Notes under the pieces: model-generated
Told to the model about the DNA's origin: nothing
The model's database searches: none
What the model saw: the letters and a program-made list of their open reading frames with translations, nothing else
Part shown: positions 16,358-24,842 of the stretch, in pieces
Layout: every line of letters begins with the position of its first letter
Numbering within the stretch: position 1 is the stretch's first letter
Made by a program: the position numbers and the translations under genes
DNA from: Labedella gwakjiensis
GTDB taxonomy: Bacteria; Actinomycetota; Actinomycetes; Actinomycetales; Microbacteriaceae
DNA length: 64,000 bases
NCBI RefSeq assembly: GCF_003014675.1
Contig: NZ_PYAU01000001.1
Coordinates: forward strand, 1,488,001 to 1,552,000
Direction: 5' to 3'

Positions 16358-17752
16358 TCACTGCCGGTCGATGAGGTTCGACTGGATGTCGGCGGAGGAC
16401 TTCTCGATGACCTCGGCCGGGGTCAGCTCGCCGTCGAGCATCCGCTGGATGTCGGAGCCCAGGTAGTCGACGGCTCCCGCCCACCACGAGGGCGTCGGCG
16501 CCGCCGCGGGGATCTCGGTGGATGCCTGGGTGGCGACGGACCAGAGATCCTGGCCGCCGAGCCCGTCGACCGGCTCGAAGAGCGGCGCATCGGGATCGGC
16601 CGCCGGCTGGTAGCTCGGGATCGACGTGTTGAGGCCCGTCGGGTAGGTGTCGGTCGGACCCCACACCGCGGTGTAGCCGGCCTCGTCGAACATCAGGAAC
16701 TCGTAGAAGAGCCACGCGAGTTCCGCGTTCTCGCCGTCCTTCGGGATCGCGAAGGACGAGCCGCCCATCGCACCGCTGCGCGCGCCGCCCTCCTCCCACG
16801 CGGGGAGCTCCATGGCGCGCCAGTCACCCGAGGTCTCGGGGAGGAGCTGCTGCGGGGCGAAGTCGAACCAGATCGCCCAGGGGTAGAAGACCTGGTTGCC
16901 GTTCTCCATCTCGGCGATGTCCGTCGGGCCGAGGTACTCGGCGCGCGTGCCGAGCCCCTCCTGCTGCACGGTGTCGAGGAACCCGAGGATCTGCTCGTAC
17001 TCGGGCGAGTCGATGCGCAGGTTCCCGTCGGCGTCGGCGAGGCTCGTGCCGAGCTGGCTCGCGTACATCTCGAGCTGCAGCTGGGCGAGGAACGGCGACT
17101 GCTCGAGGTGGATCGGCTTCGCGGAGGGCACGGCTTCCTGGTAGGCGCGCGAGGCCTCGAGGAGGTCGTCGTACGTCTCGATCTGGGTGGCGTCGATGCC
17201 CTGAGCCTCGAGCGCGGTCGCGTTGTAGTAGAGCAGGCCGGGGTTCGAGTCGTAGGGAACGCCGTAGATGCCGCCGCCCGTGGAGTTGACGTCGATCTTC
17301 TGCTGGGCGATGTCGTCGACGTACGGGTCGAGCACGTCGCTGAGGTCCCACATGTAGTCGGCGAACCCGGCGATCTTCGCGTCGTCGAGGAAGACGCCGT
17401 CGGGCACGTCGGTGCCCGTGATGAGCGTGTTCTGGAGCTTCGCGTCGATGTCGACGGCCTCGTGGTTCACGGTGATGTCGGGGTAGACCTCGTTGAAGTC
17501 GTCGATGGCGTCGTCGAACACCTCGTAGAGGTCTCCCGAGCGGTCCCAGATTGTGATCTCTCCCGAGGGCGAGTCCTCGGTGGGCGCCTGGAGGCGGTTC
17601 GCGGAGGCGTCGCCGCCGTCGGTGCCGGCGGTGATGTCGGGCCCGCAGGCGGTGAGGCCGAGGGCCACGATCGCGGCGCCGCTCAGGACGGCGAGGCCGC
17701 GACGGCGGGTGGGGCGCCGGCGGGAGGCGCCGGTGGGCGTGAGCTGGTGCAA
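16358..17752 (-). CDS. sugar-binding lipoprotein of the ABC importer
   Basis: A 464-residue solute-binding protein of CUT1 type. The mature part starts after the lipobox LTAC near residue 34 and has the signature GEITIWDRSGDLYEVFDDAIDDFNEVYPDITVN, then the conserved YDSNPGLLYYN and the W-rich C-terminal lobe. I start it at the TTG at 17752: AAAGGAG lies 6 nt before it and the signal peptide begins directly after. Longer frames add residues overlapping the promoter. It is first in a four-gene operon (binding protein, two permeases, GH2), with an 88-nt gap before the first permease. LacI-type palindromes lie upstream. Confidence 0.92.
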   Translation of the reverse strand: MHQLTPTGASRRRPTRRRGLAVLSGAAIVALGLTACGPDITAGTDGGDASANRLQAPTEDSPSGEITIWDRSGDLYEVFDDAIDDFNEVYPDITVNHEAVDIDAKLQNTLITGTDVPDGVFLDDAKIAGFADYMWDLSDVLDPYVDDIAQQKIDVNSTGGGIYGVPYDSNPGLLYYNATALEAQGIDATQIETYDDLLEASRAYQEAVPSAKPIHLEQSPFLAQLQLEMYASQLGTSLADADGNLRIDSPEYEQILGFLDTVQQEGLGTRAEYLGPTDIAEMENGNQVFYPWAIWFDFAPQQLLPETSGDWRAMELPAWEEGGARSGAMGGSSFAIPKDGENAELAWLFYEFLMFDEAGYTAVWGPTDTYPTGLNTSIPSYQPAADPDAPLFEPVDGLGGQDLWSVATQASTEIPAAAPTPSWWAGAVDYLGSDIQRMLDGELTPAEVIEKSSADIQSNLIDRQ

Positions 17753-17816
17753 CTGACACTCCTTTGTGACATGGGTTTCGTCTGCTGCCGCGATCATCTC
17801 GGGCGACGGATCGACG

Positions 17817-17834
17817 TTTGCCAACGTAGGCAAA
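17817..17834. promoter_or_regulatory. possible LacI-type operator half-sites (wide spacing)
   Basis: tttgcc and ggcaaa enclose six bases (aacgta). The half-sites match the stronger palindrome 14 bp further on, but spacing is one base longer, so binding is less certain. It lies 65 bp before the binding-protein start codon. Confidence 0.45.
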
Positions 17835-17847
17835 ACCATAGCGGCTG

Positions 17848-17864
17848 TTTGCAATCGTTGCAAA
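17848..17864. promoter_or_regulatory. LacI-family operator in the divergent regulator/transporter region
   Basis: The 17-bp sequence tttgcaatcgttgcaaa is a perfect palindrome of 7-nt arms around a tcg centre, with the CG centre typical of LacI/GalR sites. It lies between the divergent regulator and binding-protein genes (68 bp and 95 bp from their start codons), so one bound regulator could control both directions. Confidence 0.8.
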
Positions 17865-17931
17865 CGTTATGCTGGGCGACATCGATCCGGCCATGCTGAC
17901 GGCCAGGGATCGTCCGATCGAGGAGGTGGGG

Positions 17932-18942
17932 ATGCCGGCAACACTGCGAGACGTCGCCGCCCGCGCGGACGTCTCCGTGCGCACCGTGTCGAACGTCGTC
18001 TCCGGCTACACGCACGTGAGCGAGAGGATGCGCCAGCGAGTCCTCGCCGCGATCGACGAGCTCGACTACCGGCCGAATCCCGCCGCCCGCACCCTGCGGA
18101 CGGGGCGCACGGGCATGCTCGCGCTCATCGTGCCCGAGATCGACGTGCCATACTTCAGCGCGCTCGCCCGCGACGTCATCACCGCGGCCGCGGAGCTCGA
18201 CTACCGCGTCATGATCGACCAGACGGGGCACGACCACGAGCGCGAGCGCGAACTCCTGACCGGCGACGACCGCACGATGCTCTTCGACGGCATCCTCTTC
18301 AGTCCCCTCGTCACGCAGGCCGAGCTGCTCGAGATGGACTCGACGACTCGCATCCCCCTCGTGCTCCTCGGGGAGCACCAGTTCGACGGCCGCTTCGACC
18401 ACGTGGCGATCGACAACGTGCAGGCAGCGCACGACGCCGTCGCGCATCTCCTCGCCCGCGGGCACACCCGCATCGCCGCGATCGGCGCCCAGCCGCTCGA
18501 GCCGTACGCCACGCCCCAGCAGCGCACCGCAGGATACGAGCAGGCGTTGCGGGAGGCCGGGCTCGAGGTGGACCCGGACTACGCGCGAGCCGCGGCGCAC
18601 TACAGCCGGGCCGACGGCTACACCGCCGCGACGGAACTGCTGCGGCTGGATCCGCGACCCGACGCCATCTTCTGCTTCTCCGACCTGCTCGCGATGGGCG
18701 CGATGCGTGCCGTGTTCGACGCGGGTCTCTCGGTGCCGGACGACGTCGCGATCATCGGCATCGACGACATCGAGGAGGGGCGCTACTCGCGTCCCTCGCT
18801 CAGCTCCGTCTCGCTCGATACGGCGTTCATCTCGGAGCAGGCCGTCGCACGGATCGCTGCCCGAATCGACGACCCCGACGTGGAGCCCGAGCAGATCGTG
18901 GCCCCCCACACGCTGCACGTCCGGGAGAGCTCCGGCGGCTGA
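17932..18942 (+). CDS. LacI-family transcriptional regulator
   Basis: A 336-residue regulator: helix-turn-helix at residues 4-24 (TLRDVAARADVSVRTVSNVV), hinge helix region ending RPNPAARTLRTGRTG, and a periplasmic-binding-protein-like sensor domain (residues 60-325, with HVAIDNVQAAHDAVAHLLARGH and DDVAIIGIDDIEEGRYSRP). The ATG at 17932 follows AGGAGG; the frame extends 5' but the family begins here. It is expected to repress the divergent importer/GH2 operon and the downstream sialidase-like gene until an oligosaccharide breakdown product releases it. Confidence 0.94.
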   Translation: MPATLRDVAARADVSVRTVSNVVSGYTHVSERMRQRVLAAIDELDYRPNPAARTLRTGRTGMLALIVPEIDVPYFSALARDVITAAAELDYRVMIDQTGHDHERERELLTGDDRTMLFDGILFSPLVTQAELLEMDSTTRIPLVLLGEHQFDGRFDHVAIDNVQAAHDAVAHLLARGHTRIAAIGAQPLEPYATPQQRTAGYEQALREAGLEVDPDYARAAAHYSRADGYTAATELLRLDPRPDAIFCFSDLLAMGAMRAVFDAGLSVPDDVAIIGIDDIEEGRYSRPSLSSVSLDTAFISEQAVARIAARIDDPDVEPEQIVAPHTLHVRESSGG

Positions 18943-18959
18943 CCGCGCTGCACGCGCCT

Positions 18960-18976
18960 CTTGCAACGATGGCAAA
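18960..18976. promoter_or_regulatory. LacI-type operator upstream of the sialidase-like gene
   Basis: cttgcaacgatggcaaa keeps TTGC and GCAA half-sites at the same spacing as the palindrome at 17848-17864 and matches it at 12 of 17 positions. It lies 55 bp before the ATG of the secreted enzyme, in a 89-bp gap after the regulator gene. Confidence 0.65.
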
Positions 18977-19031
18977 TGCCGTGGCAGAGTGTGTCCTGCG
19001 TTGGCGCGTCCTCGACCGGAGGGAACCCCTC

Positions 19032-21098
19032 ATGACGTCCATCGCCCGCTCTCGACCGCACCCGCATCTGCTCATCGTCCTGCTCGCCGCCCTCGTCGGC
19101 GGCCTGCTCGTGGCCCTCGTTCCCACGGGCGCCGCACCGGCGTCCGCCGCTCAGGCCGGACAGGTGCTCTACTCGCCGAACCTCGCCTCGTTCCCCAACG
19201 GCACGGCCGGCTACCCCCGCGCGATCCGCCTCGATCACGACGGCTCGAGCGCCCAGACCATGCTCGCGACCTTCGCGAAGGGCGGCCACAACGGGCCGAC
19301 GACGATGCCGATCTACCGCAGCACGAATGGCGGCACGAGCTGGAGCCAGATCTCCTCGATCTCCTCGAACACCGCCGGATGGGACATCGAGGCGCCGACG
19401 CTCTTCGAGGTGCCGCGCACCATTCCGGGCCTGAACCAGGGCGACATCCTGGCGGCGGGAACCGCGTGGAGCGTGGGGAACTACACCGCCCAGAAGGTCG
19501 AGGTGTTCAAGAGCACCAACAAGGGACAGACGTGGCAGTACCTCTCGAACTGCACGCAGACCTCCGGCCAGCCGAACGGCTGGGGCCACGGCATCTGGGA
19601 GCCCACCTTCCTCGTGGCGGACGACGGCACCCTCGCGTGTTTCATCTCCGACGAGCGTCCCGCGAACAGCTCCACGAACAACCAGGTGATCGGGCACTAC
19701 ACCTCGACCAACGGCGGGGCGAGCTGGAGTAGCACGCTCGTGCAGGACGTGGCGTTCCCGAGCGACAACCTCGCCCGCCCCGGTATGCAGACGTTCGCCG
19801 AGCTCCCCAACGGACAGTTCGTGATGTCGTACGAGATGTGCCGGGACGCGACGAACGCCGACCACGCGTGCGAGGTGTACATCAAATTCAGCTCGGACGG
19901 ACTGAACTGGGGCACGCTCGGCACTGCCGGCACCCTCGTGCAGACGTCAGATTCCCGTGAGCTCCTCCACACGCCGTACGTCTCGTGGATACCGGGCGGC
20001 GGCCCGAACGGGACCGTACTGCTCTCCGGCCAACGAGTCGTGTCAGGGCCGACGGGCAATAAGACCGTGCTCGCCGAATCCGGATCGGTGCTCTTCGCCA
20101 ACACGAACCTCGGCGTCGGAGCGTGGACCGAACTCGAGGCACCCGTCACGGTGAACCCCACGGGCGGCTACGGCACCGGTGTGCCGTCGTGCCCCGGCTA
20201 CTCGACACCCGCGATCCCCCGTGAGGACGGCACGAGCTTCGTCTACTTCGCAGCCACGTGGCTCGGCCAGAACAACCAGTGCGAGCTGAGGGTCGGCATC
20301 GGATCGCTGCCCGGGCCGACCGGCCAGATCACGGGTCCCGGAGGGAAATGCGTCGACGTCGACACGAACACCGCGGTGAGCGGACGAGCCGTCCAGCTGT
20401 ACACATGCGGAATCGCGACGGGCCAGCGCTGGTCGGTGTCGGCCGACGGCACGATCCGCGCGTTCGGCAAATGCCTCGACATCACGAGCAACGGCACGGC
20501 CAACTTCAGCCCCGTGCAGTTGTGGGACTGCCTCCCGAACGCGGGAGCACAGCAGTGGCGACCGCAGGCGAACGGCAGCCTCCTGAACCCGCAGTCGGGG
20601 CGCTGCCTCGATCTCCCGCAGGGCAACACCGCCGACGGCACCGACCTGCAGATCTACGACTGCAACGGCCTGTCGTCGCAGGTGTGGGCCCTCCCCGGTC
20701 AGCCGACCGGTCCGATCACGGGTCCCGGCACGAACACGCTCTGCGTCGACGTGGACACCAACACCGGGGTGAACGGCAGGGCGATCCAGGTGTGGACGTG
20801 CTCGGGCGTGCCCGGCCAGCAGTGGTCGCGCACAGCCGACGGCACCCTCCGCGCCTTCGGCAAGTGCATGGACCTCGACGGTACCGGCACGGGCACGGCG
20901 AACGGGACGAAGATCGAGCTGTGGACCTGTGACGGCTCGGCCGGTCAGCAGTGGATCCCGCAGTCGAACGGCTCGATCCGCAATCCGCAGTCAGGGCGGT
21001 GCCTCGACCTCCCGGCCGGCAACCTGACCCCCGGAACCGACCTGTCGCTCTACGACTGCAACGGCCTCTGGCCGCAGCAGTGGAAGGTCCCGGCCTGA
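19032..21098 (+). CDS. secreted sialidase-superfamily (BNR-repeat) protein with two ricin-type lectin domains
   Basis: A 688-residue exported protein. A signal peptide ends near residue 39 (PASAA). Residues about 45-425 form a beta-propeller with three Asp-box-like repeats (STNGGTSW, STNKGQTW, STNGGASW; the usual first Asp is Asn in all). Two ricin-B-type domains follow (about 432-550 and 561-688), each with CVDVDTNT and QxW-type repeats (GQRWS, AQQWR, GQQWS, GQQWI). The lectins would hold the enzyme on glycans while the propeller releases sugar. The propeller could also belong to the related exo-arabinanase type. GGAGGG precedes the ATG. Confidence 0.85.
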   Translation: MTSIARSRPHPHLLIVLLAALVGGLLVALVPTGAAPASAAQAGQVLYSPNLASFPNGTAGYPRAIRLDHDGSSAQTMLATFAKGGHNGPTTMPIYRSTNGGTSWSQISSISSNTAGWDIEAPTLFEVPRTIPGLNQGDILAAGTAWSVGNYTAQKVEVFKSTNKGQTWQYLSNCTQTSGQPNGWGHGIWEPTFLVADDGTLACFISDERPANSSTNNQVIGHYTSTNGGASWSSTLVQDVAFPSDNLARPGMQTFAELPNGQFVMSYEMCRDATNADHACEVYIKFSSDGLNWGTLGTAGTLVQTSDSRELLHTPYVSWIPGGGPNGTVLLSGQRVVSGPTGNKTVLAESGSVLFANTNLGVGAWTELEAPVTVNPTGGYGTGVPSCPGYSTPAIPREDGTSFVYFAATWLGQNNQCELRVGIGSLPGPTGQITGPGGKCVDVDTNTAVSGRAVQLYTCGIATGQRWSVSADGTIRAFGKCLDITSNGTANFSPVQLWDCLPNAGAQQWRPQANGSLLNPQSGRCLDLPQGNTADGTDLQIYDCNGLSSQVWALPGQPTGPITGPGTNTLCVDVDTNTGVNGRAIQVWTCSGVPGQQWSRTADGTLRAFGKCMDLDGTGTGTANGTKIELWTCDGSAGQQWIPQSNGSIRNPQSGRCLDLPAGNLTPGTDLSLYDCNGLWPQQWKVPA

Positions 21099-21122
21099 TC
21101 ACACTCCACCGCGAACGAACGG

Positions 21123-21154
21123 CGGCCCGCCTTCTCCGAGGAGAGGGCGGGCCG
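21123..21154. terminator. hairpin between sialidase-like and aldo/keto reductase genes
   Basis: cggcccgcc (21123-21131) pairs with ggcgggccg (21146-21154) around a 14-nt loop. It lies 25 nt after one stop and 24 nt before the stop of the converging gene. No T-run is present. Confidence 0.65.
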
Positions 21155-21177
21155 TCGTCGCGTACGGAAGGGCCGGG

Positions 21178-22182
21178 TCAGGCCAGGCGGCCCTCCGGCG
21201 ACTTCGTCTCCGACGGATCCGTCTCGGGCAGGTCGCCCAGGGCCTCGTCGATCGCGCTGAGCACGGACGAGTCGAGCTTCACGCCGGCCGCTGCCGCGTT
21301 CGACTCGATCTGCTCCGGCTTCGACGCTCCCACGATCGCACCGGCGACGTTGTCGTTCGCGAGCGTCCACGCCACGGCGAGCTGAGCCATCGTGATGCCG
21401 AGGTCGTCGGCGATCGGTGCGAGCTTCTGCACGCGCGAGAGGGTGTCGTCGTTCATGAACCGCTTGATCATGTCCGCACCGCCCTTCTCATCGGTGGCGC
21501 GGCTGCCCGCGGGGAGCTCCTCGCCCGGCTTGTACTTGCCGGTGAGCACACCCTGCGCGATGGGCGACCAGACGATCTGCGAGATGCCGAGGTCGCGGGA
21601 GGTCGGCACGACCTTCTCCTCGATGACCCGCCACAGCATCGAGTACTGCGGCTGGTTCGAGACGAGCTGGATGCCGAGGTCCTCGGCCAGCTTGTGCGCC
21701 TCCGTGAGCTGCTCGGCCGTCCACTCGGACACGCCGATGTAGAGGGCCTTGCCCTGGCGGACGACCTCCGCGAACGCGGCCATCGTCTCCTCGAGGGGCG
21801 TCTCGTAGTCGTAGCGGTGCGCCTGATACAGGTCGACGTAGTCGGTCTGCAGTCGCGAGAGCGACTCGTCGATCGAGTGCCGGATGTGCTTTCGGCTGAG
21901 GCCGGTGTCGTTGTGCTGCTTCGGGCCGGTCGGGAAGTAGACCTTCGTGAAGATCTCGATGCCCGCACGCCGTTCGTCCTTGAGGGCCTCGCCGAGCACG
22001 GTCTCCGCCGCGCCGTTCGCGTAGCCGTCGGCCGTGTCGAAGGTGGTGATGCCCGCATCGAGGGCGGCACGGACCGACTTCGTCGCCGTGTCGTTCTCCA
22101 CCTGCGATCCGTGGGTGAGCCAGTTGCCGTAGATGATCTCTGAGATCTTGAGTCCGCTGTTGCCGAGGTATCGGAATTCCAT
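21178..22182 (-). CDS. aldo/keto reductase (KCNAB-like subgroup)
   Basis: A 334-residue TIM-barrel NADPH oxidoreductase. The catalytic tetrad is present: Asp and Tyr in FDTADGYANG, Lys in FTKVYFP, and His in YQAHRYDYE. The NADP-binding segment GAIVGASKPEQIESN near the C-terminus is intact. Overall sequence resembles the YghZ/potassium-channel beta-subunit group, which reduces aldehydes such as methylglyoxal. The start is supported by a TAGCGT 6 nt upstream of the ATG; no Shine-Dalgarno is seen. Confidence 0.92.
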   Translation of the reverse strand: MEFRYLGNSGLKISEIIYGNWLTHGSQVENDTATKSVRAALDAGITTFDTADGYANGAAETVLGEALKDERRAGIEIFTKVYFPTGPKQHNDTGLSRKHIRHSIDESLSRLQTDYVDLYQAHRYDYETPLEETMAAFAEVVRQGKALYIGVSEWTAEQLTEAHKLAEDLGIQLVSNQPQYSMLWRVIEEKVVPTSRDLGISQIVWSPIAQGVLTGKYKPGEELPAGSRATDEKGGADMIKRFMNDDTLSRVQKLAPIADDLGITMAQLAVAWTLANDNVAGAIVGASKPEQIESNAAAAGVKLDSSVLSAIDEALGDLPETDPSETKSPEGRLA

Positions 22183-22188
22183 GGTTCA

Positions 22189-22194
22189 ACGCTA
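22189..22194 (-). promoter_or_regulatory. -10 element TAGCGT, leaderless aldo/keto reductase transcript
   Basis: TAGCGT lies with a 6-nt spacer before the ATG at 22182, placing the expected transcription start at the start codon. Confidence 0.6.
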
Positions 22195-22286
22195 CGCCCG
22201 CACGATGGGAGCGGGCACAGGGATTGTGCGGACGGGGCGCGCGGGCTACGCGCACGCGGCGACGATGCGCCGGCACGGCCCGGGTC

Positions 22287-22706
22287 TCACGGGCCTGGAT
22301 TCCGACGCGTGCGATCGGTGGGCCACTCGCCCGGGTACGGGATCTCGGGCCGCATCGCCTGGAGCGCCCGGAGCTCATCGAGAGTGAGTCCGCCGCCGCG
22401 AGCGCGCGCAGCGGTCGCCATCACGACGACGTCGTTCCGCGGGATCCGGTACTCGTGCTGCTGCATGATCGCCCATGCGTAAATTGCGCGACCCTGCTTG
22501 TCGCTCCTCCGATAGGCCCGAACCAGCCACACGAACGTACAGAGGAACGCAATCCCGGCGAGGAAGAAGATCAGTCCGTAGCCCGGCGACTCGTCGTCGG
22601 TCAGCATGACGATGGGCCCGCCGACGATGCCTCCGACCCCGGCCACCGCGCACACGATCATCTGGCTGGCCCAATAGCCGCGCCCGCTGTAGCTGTTCTC
22701 CCCCAT
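22287..22706 (-). CDS. two-helix membrane protein of unknown function
   Basis: A 139-residue protein: a short N-terminus (MGENSYSGRGYWA), two membrane helices (MIVCAVAGVGGIVGGPIVML and YGLIFFLAGIAFLCTFVWLV) and a basic cytoplasmic tail with RNDVVVMATAARARGGGLTLDELRALQ. No family is recognised. The ATG is supported by TAGCCT 7 nt upstream; the longer frame in the same phase continues into antisense of the neighbouring gene and lacks any feature. Confidence 0.68.
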   Translation of the reverse strand: MGENSYSGRGYWASQMIVCAVAGVGGIVGGPIVMLTDDESPGYGLIFFLAGIAFLCTFVWLVRAYRRSDKQGRAIYAWAIMQQHEYRIPRNDVVVMATAARARGGGLTLDELRALQAMRPEIPYPGEWPTDRTRRNPGP

Positions 22707-22713
22707 GACGTGG

Positions 22714-22719
22714 AGGCTA
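22714..22719 (-). promoter_or_regulatory. -10 element TAGCCT upstream of the 139-residue membrane protein
   Basis: TAGCCT lies with a 7-nt spacer before the ATG at 22706; no ribosome site is visible between them. Confidence 0.55.
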
Positions 22720-22747
22720 ACTGGAGGGGCGGATGGAATGTGGACGA

Positions 22748-23137
22748 CTACGCGCGCCGGGCGACCAGCGCCGCGACGGCCCGCCACCCCACGAGCAGCA
22801 GGCCGAGCGTGAGCGTGGCGACGACGATGAACGCCGGCGCGGTCCCCTGTCCGCTCACGAGACGGAGGAGCAGACCGCCGACCACCGTCGTGACCCAGAT
22901 CGGCAGGCCGCTGCGGAGCGGAGCGAGCGGTCGGCGCCAGGCGCGCGCGACGGCCCAGCCCACGGCGAGAGCGACGAGGAACGGCCAGGCCGTCTGGGCG
23001 AGGCCGAGACCACCCGGGCCGAGCACGTCTCCGTCGTCGTGCGTCCGGCGACCGAGAGCCGCGAAGGCGACGACGAGCACGACGTCGACGGCGAGCGCCG
23101 ACGCGACGAGCCTGCCGCGAGGCCGATCCGCGCTCAC
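22748..23137 (-). CDS. DUF3054 family membrane protein
   Basis: A 129-residue protein of four membrane helices matching the DUF3054 family: the first helix VDVVLVVAFAALGRRTHD with the conserved GRR-H, then TAWPFLVALAVGWAVARAW, a basic loop, and the W-rich third helix. The family is of unknown function and is widespread in actinobacteria. The GTG start overlaps the TGA of the ABC-F gene by 4 nt, so the two are co-translated. Confidence 0.82.
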   Translation of the reverse strand: MSADRPRGRLVASALAVDVVLVVAFAALGRRTHDDGDVLGPGGLGLAQTAWPFLVALAVGWAVARAWRRPLAPLRSGLPIWVTTVVGGLLLRLVSGQGTAPAFIVVATLTLGLLLVGWRAVAALVARRA

Positions 23138-24810
23138 AGCTCCGCGACCGTCCCGTCCTCGACGCGCCAGTGGCGGTCGAGACGAACGGTGTCGAGCATG
23201 CGGCGGTCGTGGGTGACGAGGAGCAGGGTGCCGTCGTACGAGTCGAGCGCCTGCTCGAGCTGCTCGATCGCCGCGAGGTCGAGGTGGTTGGTGGGCTCGT
23301 CGAGCACGAGCACGTTGACGCCGCGCGCCTGCAGGAGGGCGAGTCCCGCACGGGTGCGCTCCCCCGGCGAGAGCTCGTCGACGGGGCGCGACACGTGGTC
23401 GCCCTTCAGACCGAACTTCGCGAGCAGTGTGCGCACCTCGGCCTGCGGCCAGTCCGGGAGGATCGCCTCGACCGCGTCGGCGAGCGGCCGGTCGCCGGTG
23501 AGCTGGGCGCGTGCCTGGTCGATCTCGCCGATCGCGACGCTCGCTCCGAGGGCAGCCGCGCCCTCATCGGGAGCCTGCCGCCCGAGCAGCCCCCTCAGCA
23601 GCGTGGACTTGCCGGCACCGTTCGGTCCCGTGATGCCGATGCGGTCGCCGCCGTTCACCTGCACCGAGACGGGGCCGAGGACGAATTCCGCCCCCGGTTC
23701 GCCCTGCCGGAAGACGGCGCCGCTCAGCGTCGACACGACGGCGCTCGACCGCGGCGCCTCCCCGATCGTGAACTCGAGCTTCCACTCCTTGCGGGGCTCG
23801 TCGACCTCGTCGAGTCGCGCGATGCGGCTCTCCATCTGGCGCACCTTCTGCGCCTGCTTCTCGCTCGACTCCGTGGCCGCCTTACGGCGGATCTTGTCGT
23901 TGTCCGGGGACTTCTTCATCGCGTTCCGCACGCCCTGGCTCGACCATTCCCGCTGCGTGCGGGCGCGACCCACGAGGTCTGCCTTCTTCTCGGCGAACTC
24001 GTCGTAGGCCTCGCGGGCGTGCCGCCTGGCCGTCTCGCGCTCCTCGAGGTAGGCGTCGTAGCCGCCGCCGAAGACGCGGTTCGACGACTGGGCGAGGTCG
24101 AGCTCGAGCACGGTCGCGACGGACCGCGCCAGGAACTCGCGGTCGTGACTCACGAGCACGACGCCGCCGCGCTGCTCGCGCACGAAGCGTTCGAGGCGGT
24201 CGAGCCCGTCGAGGTCGAGATCGTTCGTGGGCTCGTCGAGGAGCACGATGTCGAAGCGGCTGAGGAGCAGCGCCGCGAGGCCGACACGCGCGGCCTGACC
24301 GCCGCTGAGGCCGGTCATCTCGCTGTCGGGACCGACCGCGCCGCCGCTCGCGAGGCCGAGGTCGTGGAGCACGACCGGGAGACGCTCGTCGAGGTCGGCC
24401 GCGCCGCTCGCCAGCCAGCGATCGAGGGCCACCGAGTACGCGTCATTGGGGTCGACGCCCGCCGGAGCGTCCTCCGGGGTCGCGAGCAGGGCCGCCGCCG
24501 CGTCCATGTCGGCCGTCGCCTGCGTGCAGCCCGTGCGCCGACCCACGTACTCCGTGACCGTCTCGCCCGGGACGCGCTCGTGCTCCTGCGGCAACCACCC
24601 CACGAACGCGTCGCCGGGGTTCAGCGTGATCGTGCCCGCCTGCGGCTCGTCCACCCCGGCGAGGATGCGCAACAGCGTGGACTTCCCGGCGCCGTTCGCG
24701 CCGACGACACCCACGACACCACCCGGGGCGACGGTGAGGTCGAGGCCGTCGAACAGCGTGCGGTGGCCGTAGCCGCCGGCGAGGCCCTTGGCCACGAGAG
24801 AAGCGCTCAT
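23134..24810 (-). CDS. ABC-F family ATPase
   Basis: A 558-residue protein with two ABC domains and no membrane segments. The first has Walker A GANGAGKST at 37-45, signature LSGGQ and Walker B VLLDEPTNDLD; the second has GPNGAGKST, signature LSPGE and VLVLDEPTNHLD. A basic, charged linker (KKADLVGRARTQREWSSQG..., KIRRKAATESSEKQAQKVR) lies between them. ABC-F proteins act on ribosomes, where they free stalled complexes or displace antibiotics. Whether this one gives drug resistance cannot be told from sequence. It is first in a unit with the DUF3054 gene. Confidence 0.93.
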   Translation of the reverse strand: MSASLVAKGLAGGYGHRTLFDGLDLTVAPGGVVGVVGANGAGKSTLLRILAGVDEPQAGTITLNPGDAFVGWLPQEHERVPGETVTEYVGRRTGCTQATADMDAAAALLATPEDAPAGVDPNDAYSVALDRWLASGAADLDERLPVVLHDLGLASGGAVGPDSEMTGLSGGQAARVGLAALLLSRFDIVLLDEPTNDLDLDGLDRLERFVREQRGGVVLVSHDREFLARSVATVLELDLAQSSNRVFGGGYDAYLEERETARRHAREAYDEFAEKKADLVGRARTQREWSSQGVRNAMKKSPDNDKIRRKAATESSEKQAQKVRQMESRIARLDEVDEPRKEWKLEFTIGEAPRSSAVVSTLSGAVFRQGEPGAEFVLGPVSVQVNGGDRIGITGPNGAGKSTLLRGLLGRQAPDEGAAALGASVAIGEIDQARAQLTGDRPLADAVEAILPDWPQAEVRTLLAKFGLKGDHVSRPVDELSPGERTRAGLALLQARGVNVLVLDEPTNHLDLAAIEQLEQALDSYDGTLLLVTHDRRMLDTVRLDRHWRVEDGTVAEL

Positions 24811-24842
24811 CCGTCCATTCTCTCGCGGGCGCGCGGTGCGGT

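Noticed and set aside
17753-17863. Longer N-terminus for the binding lipoprotein from an ATG at 17863
   Set aside because: It would bury the AAAGGAG ribosome site and operators in coding sequence and put 37 residues before the signal peptide.
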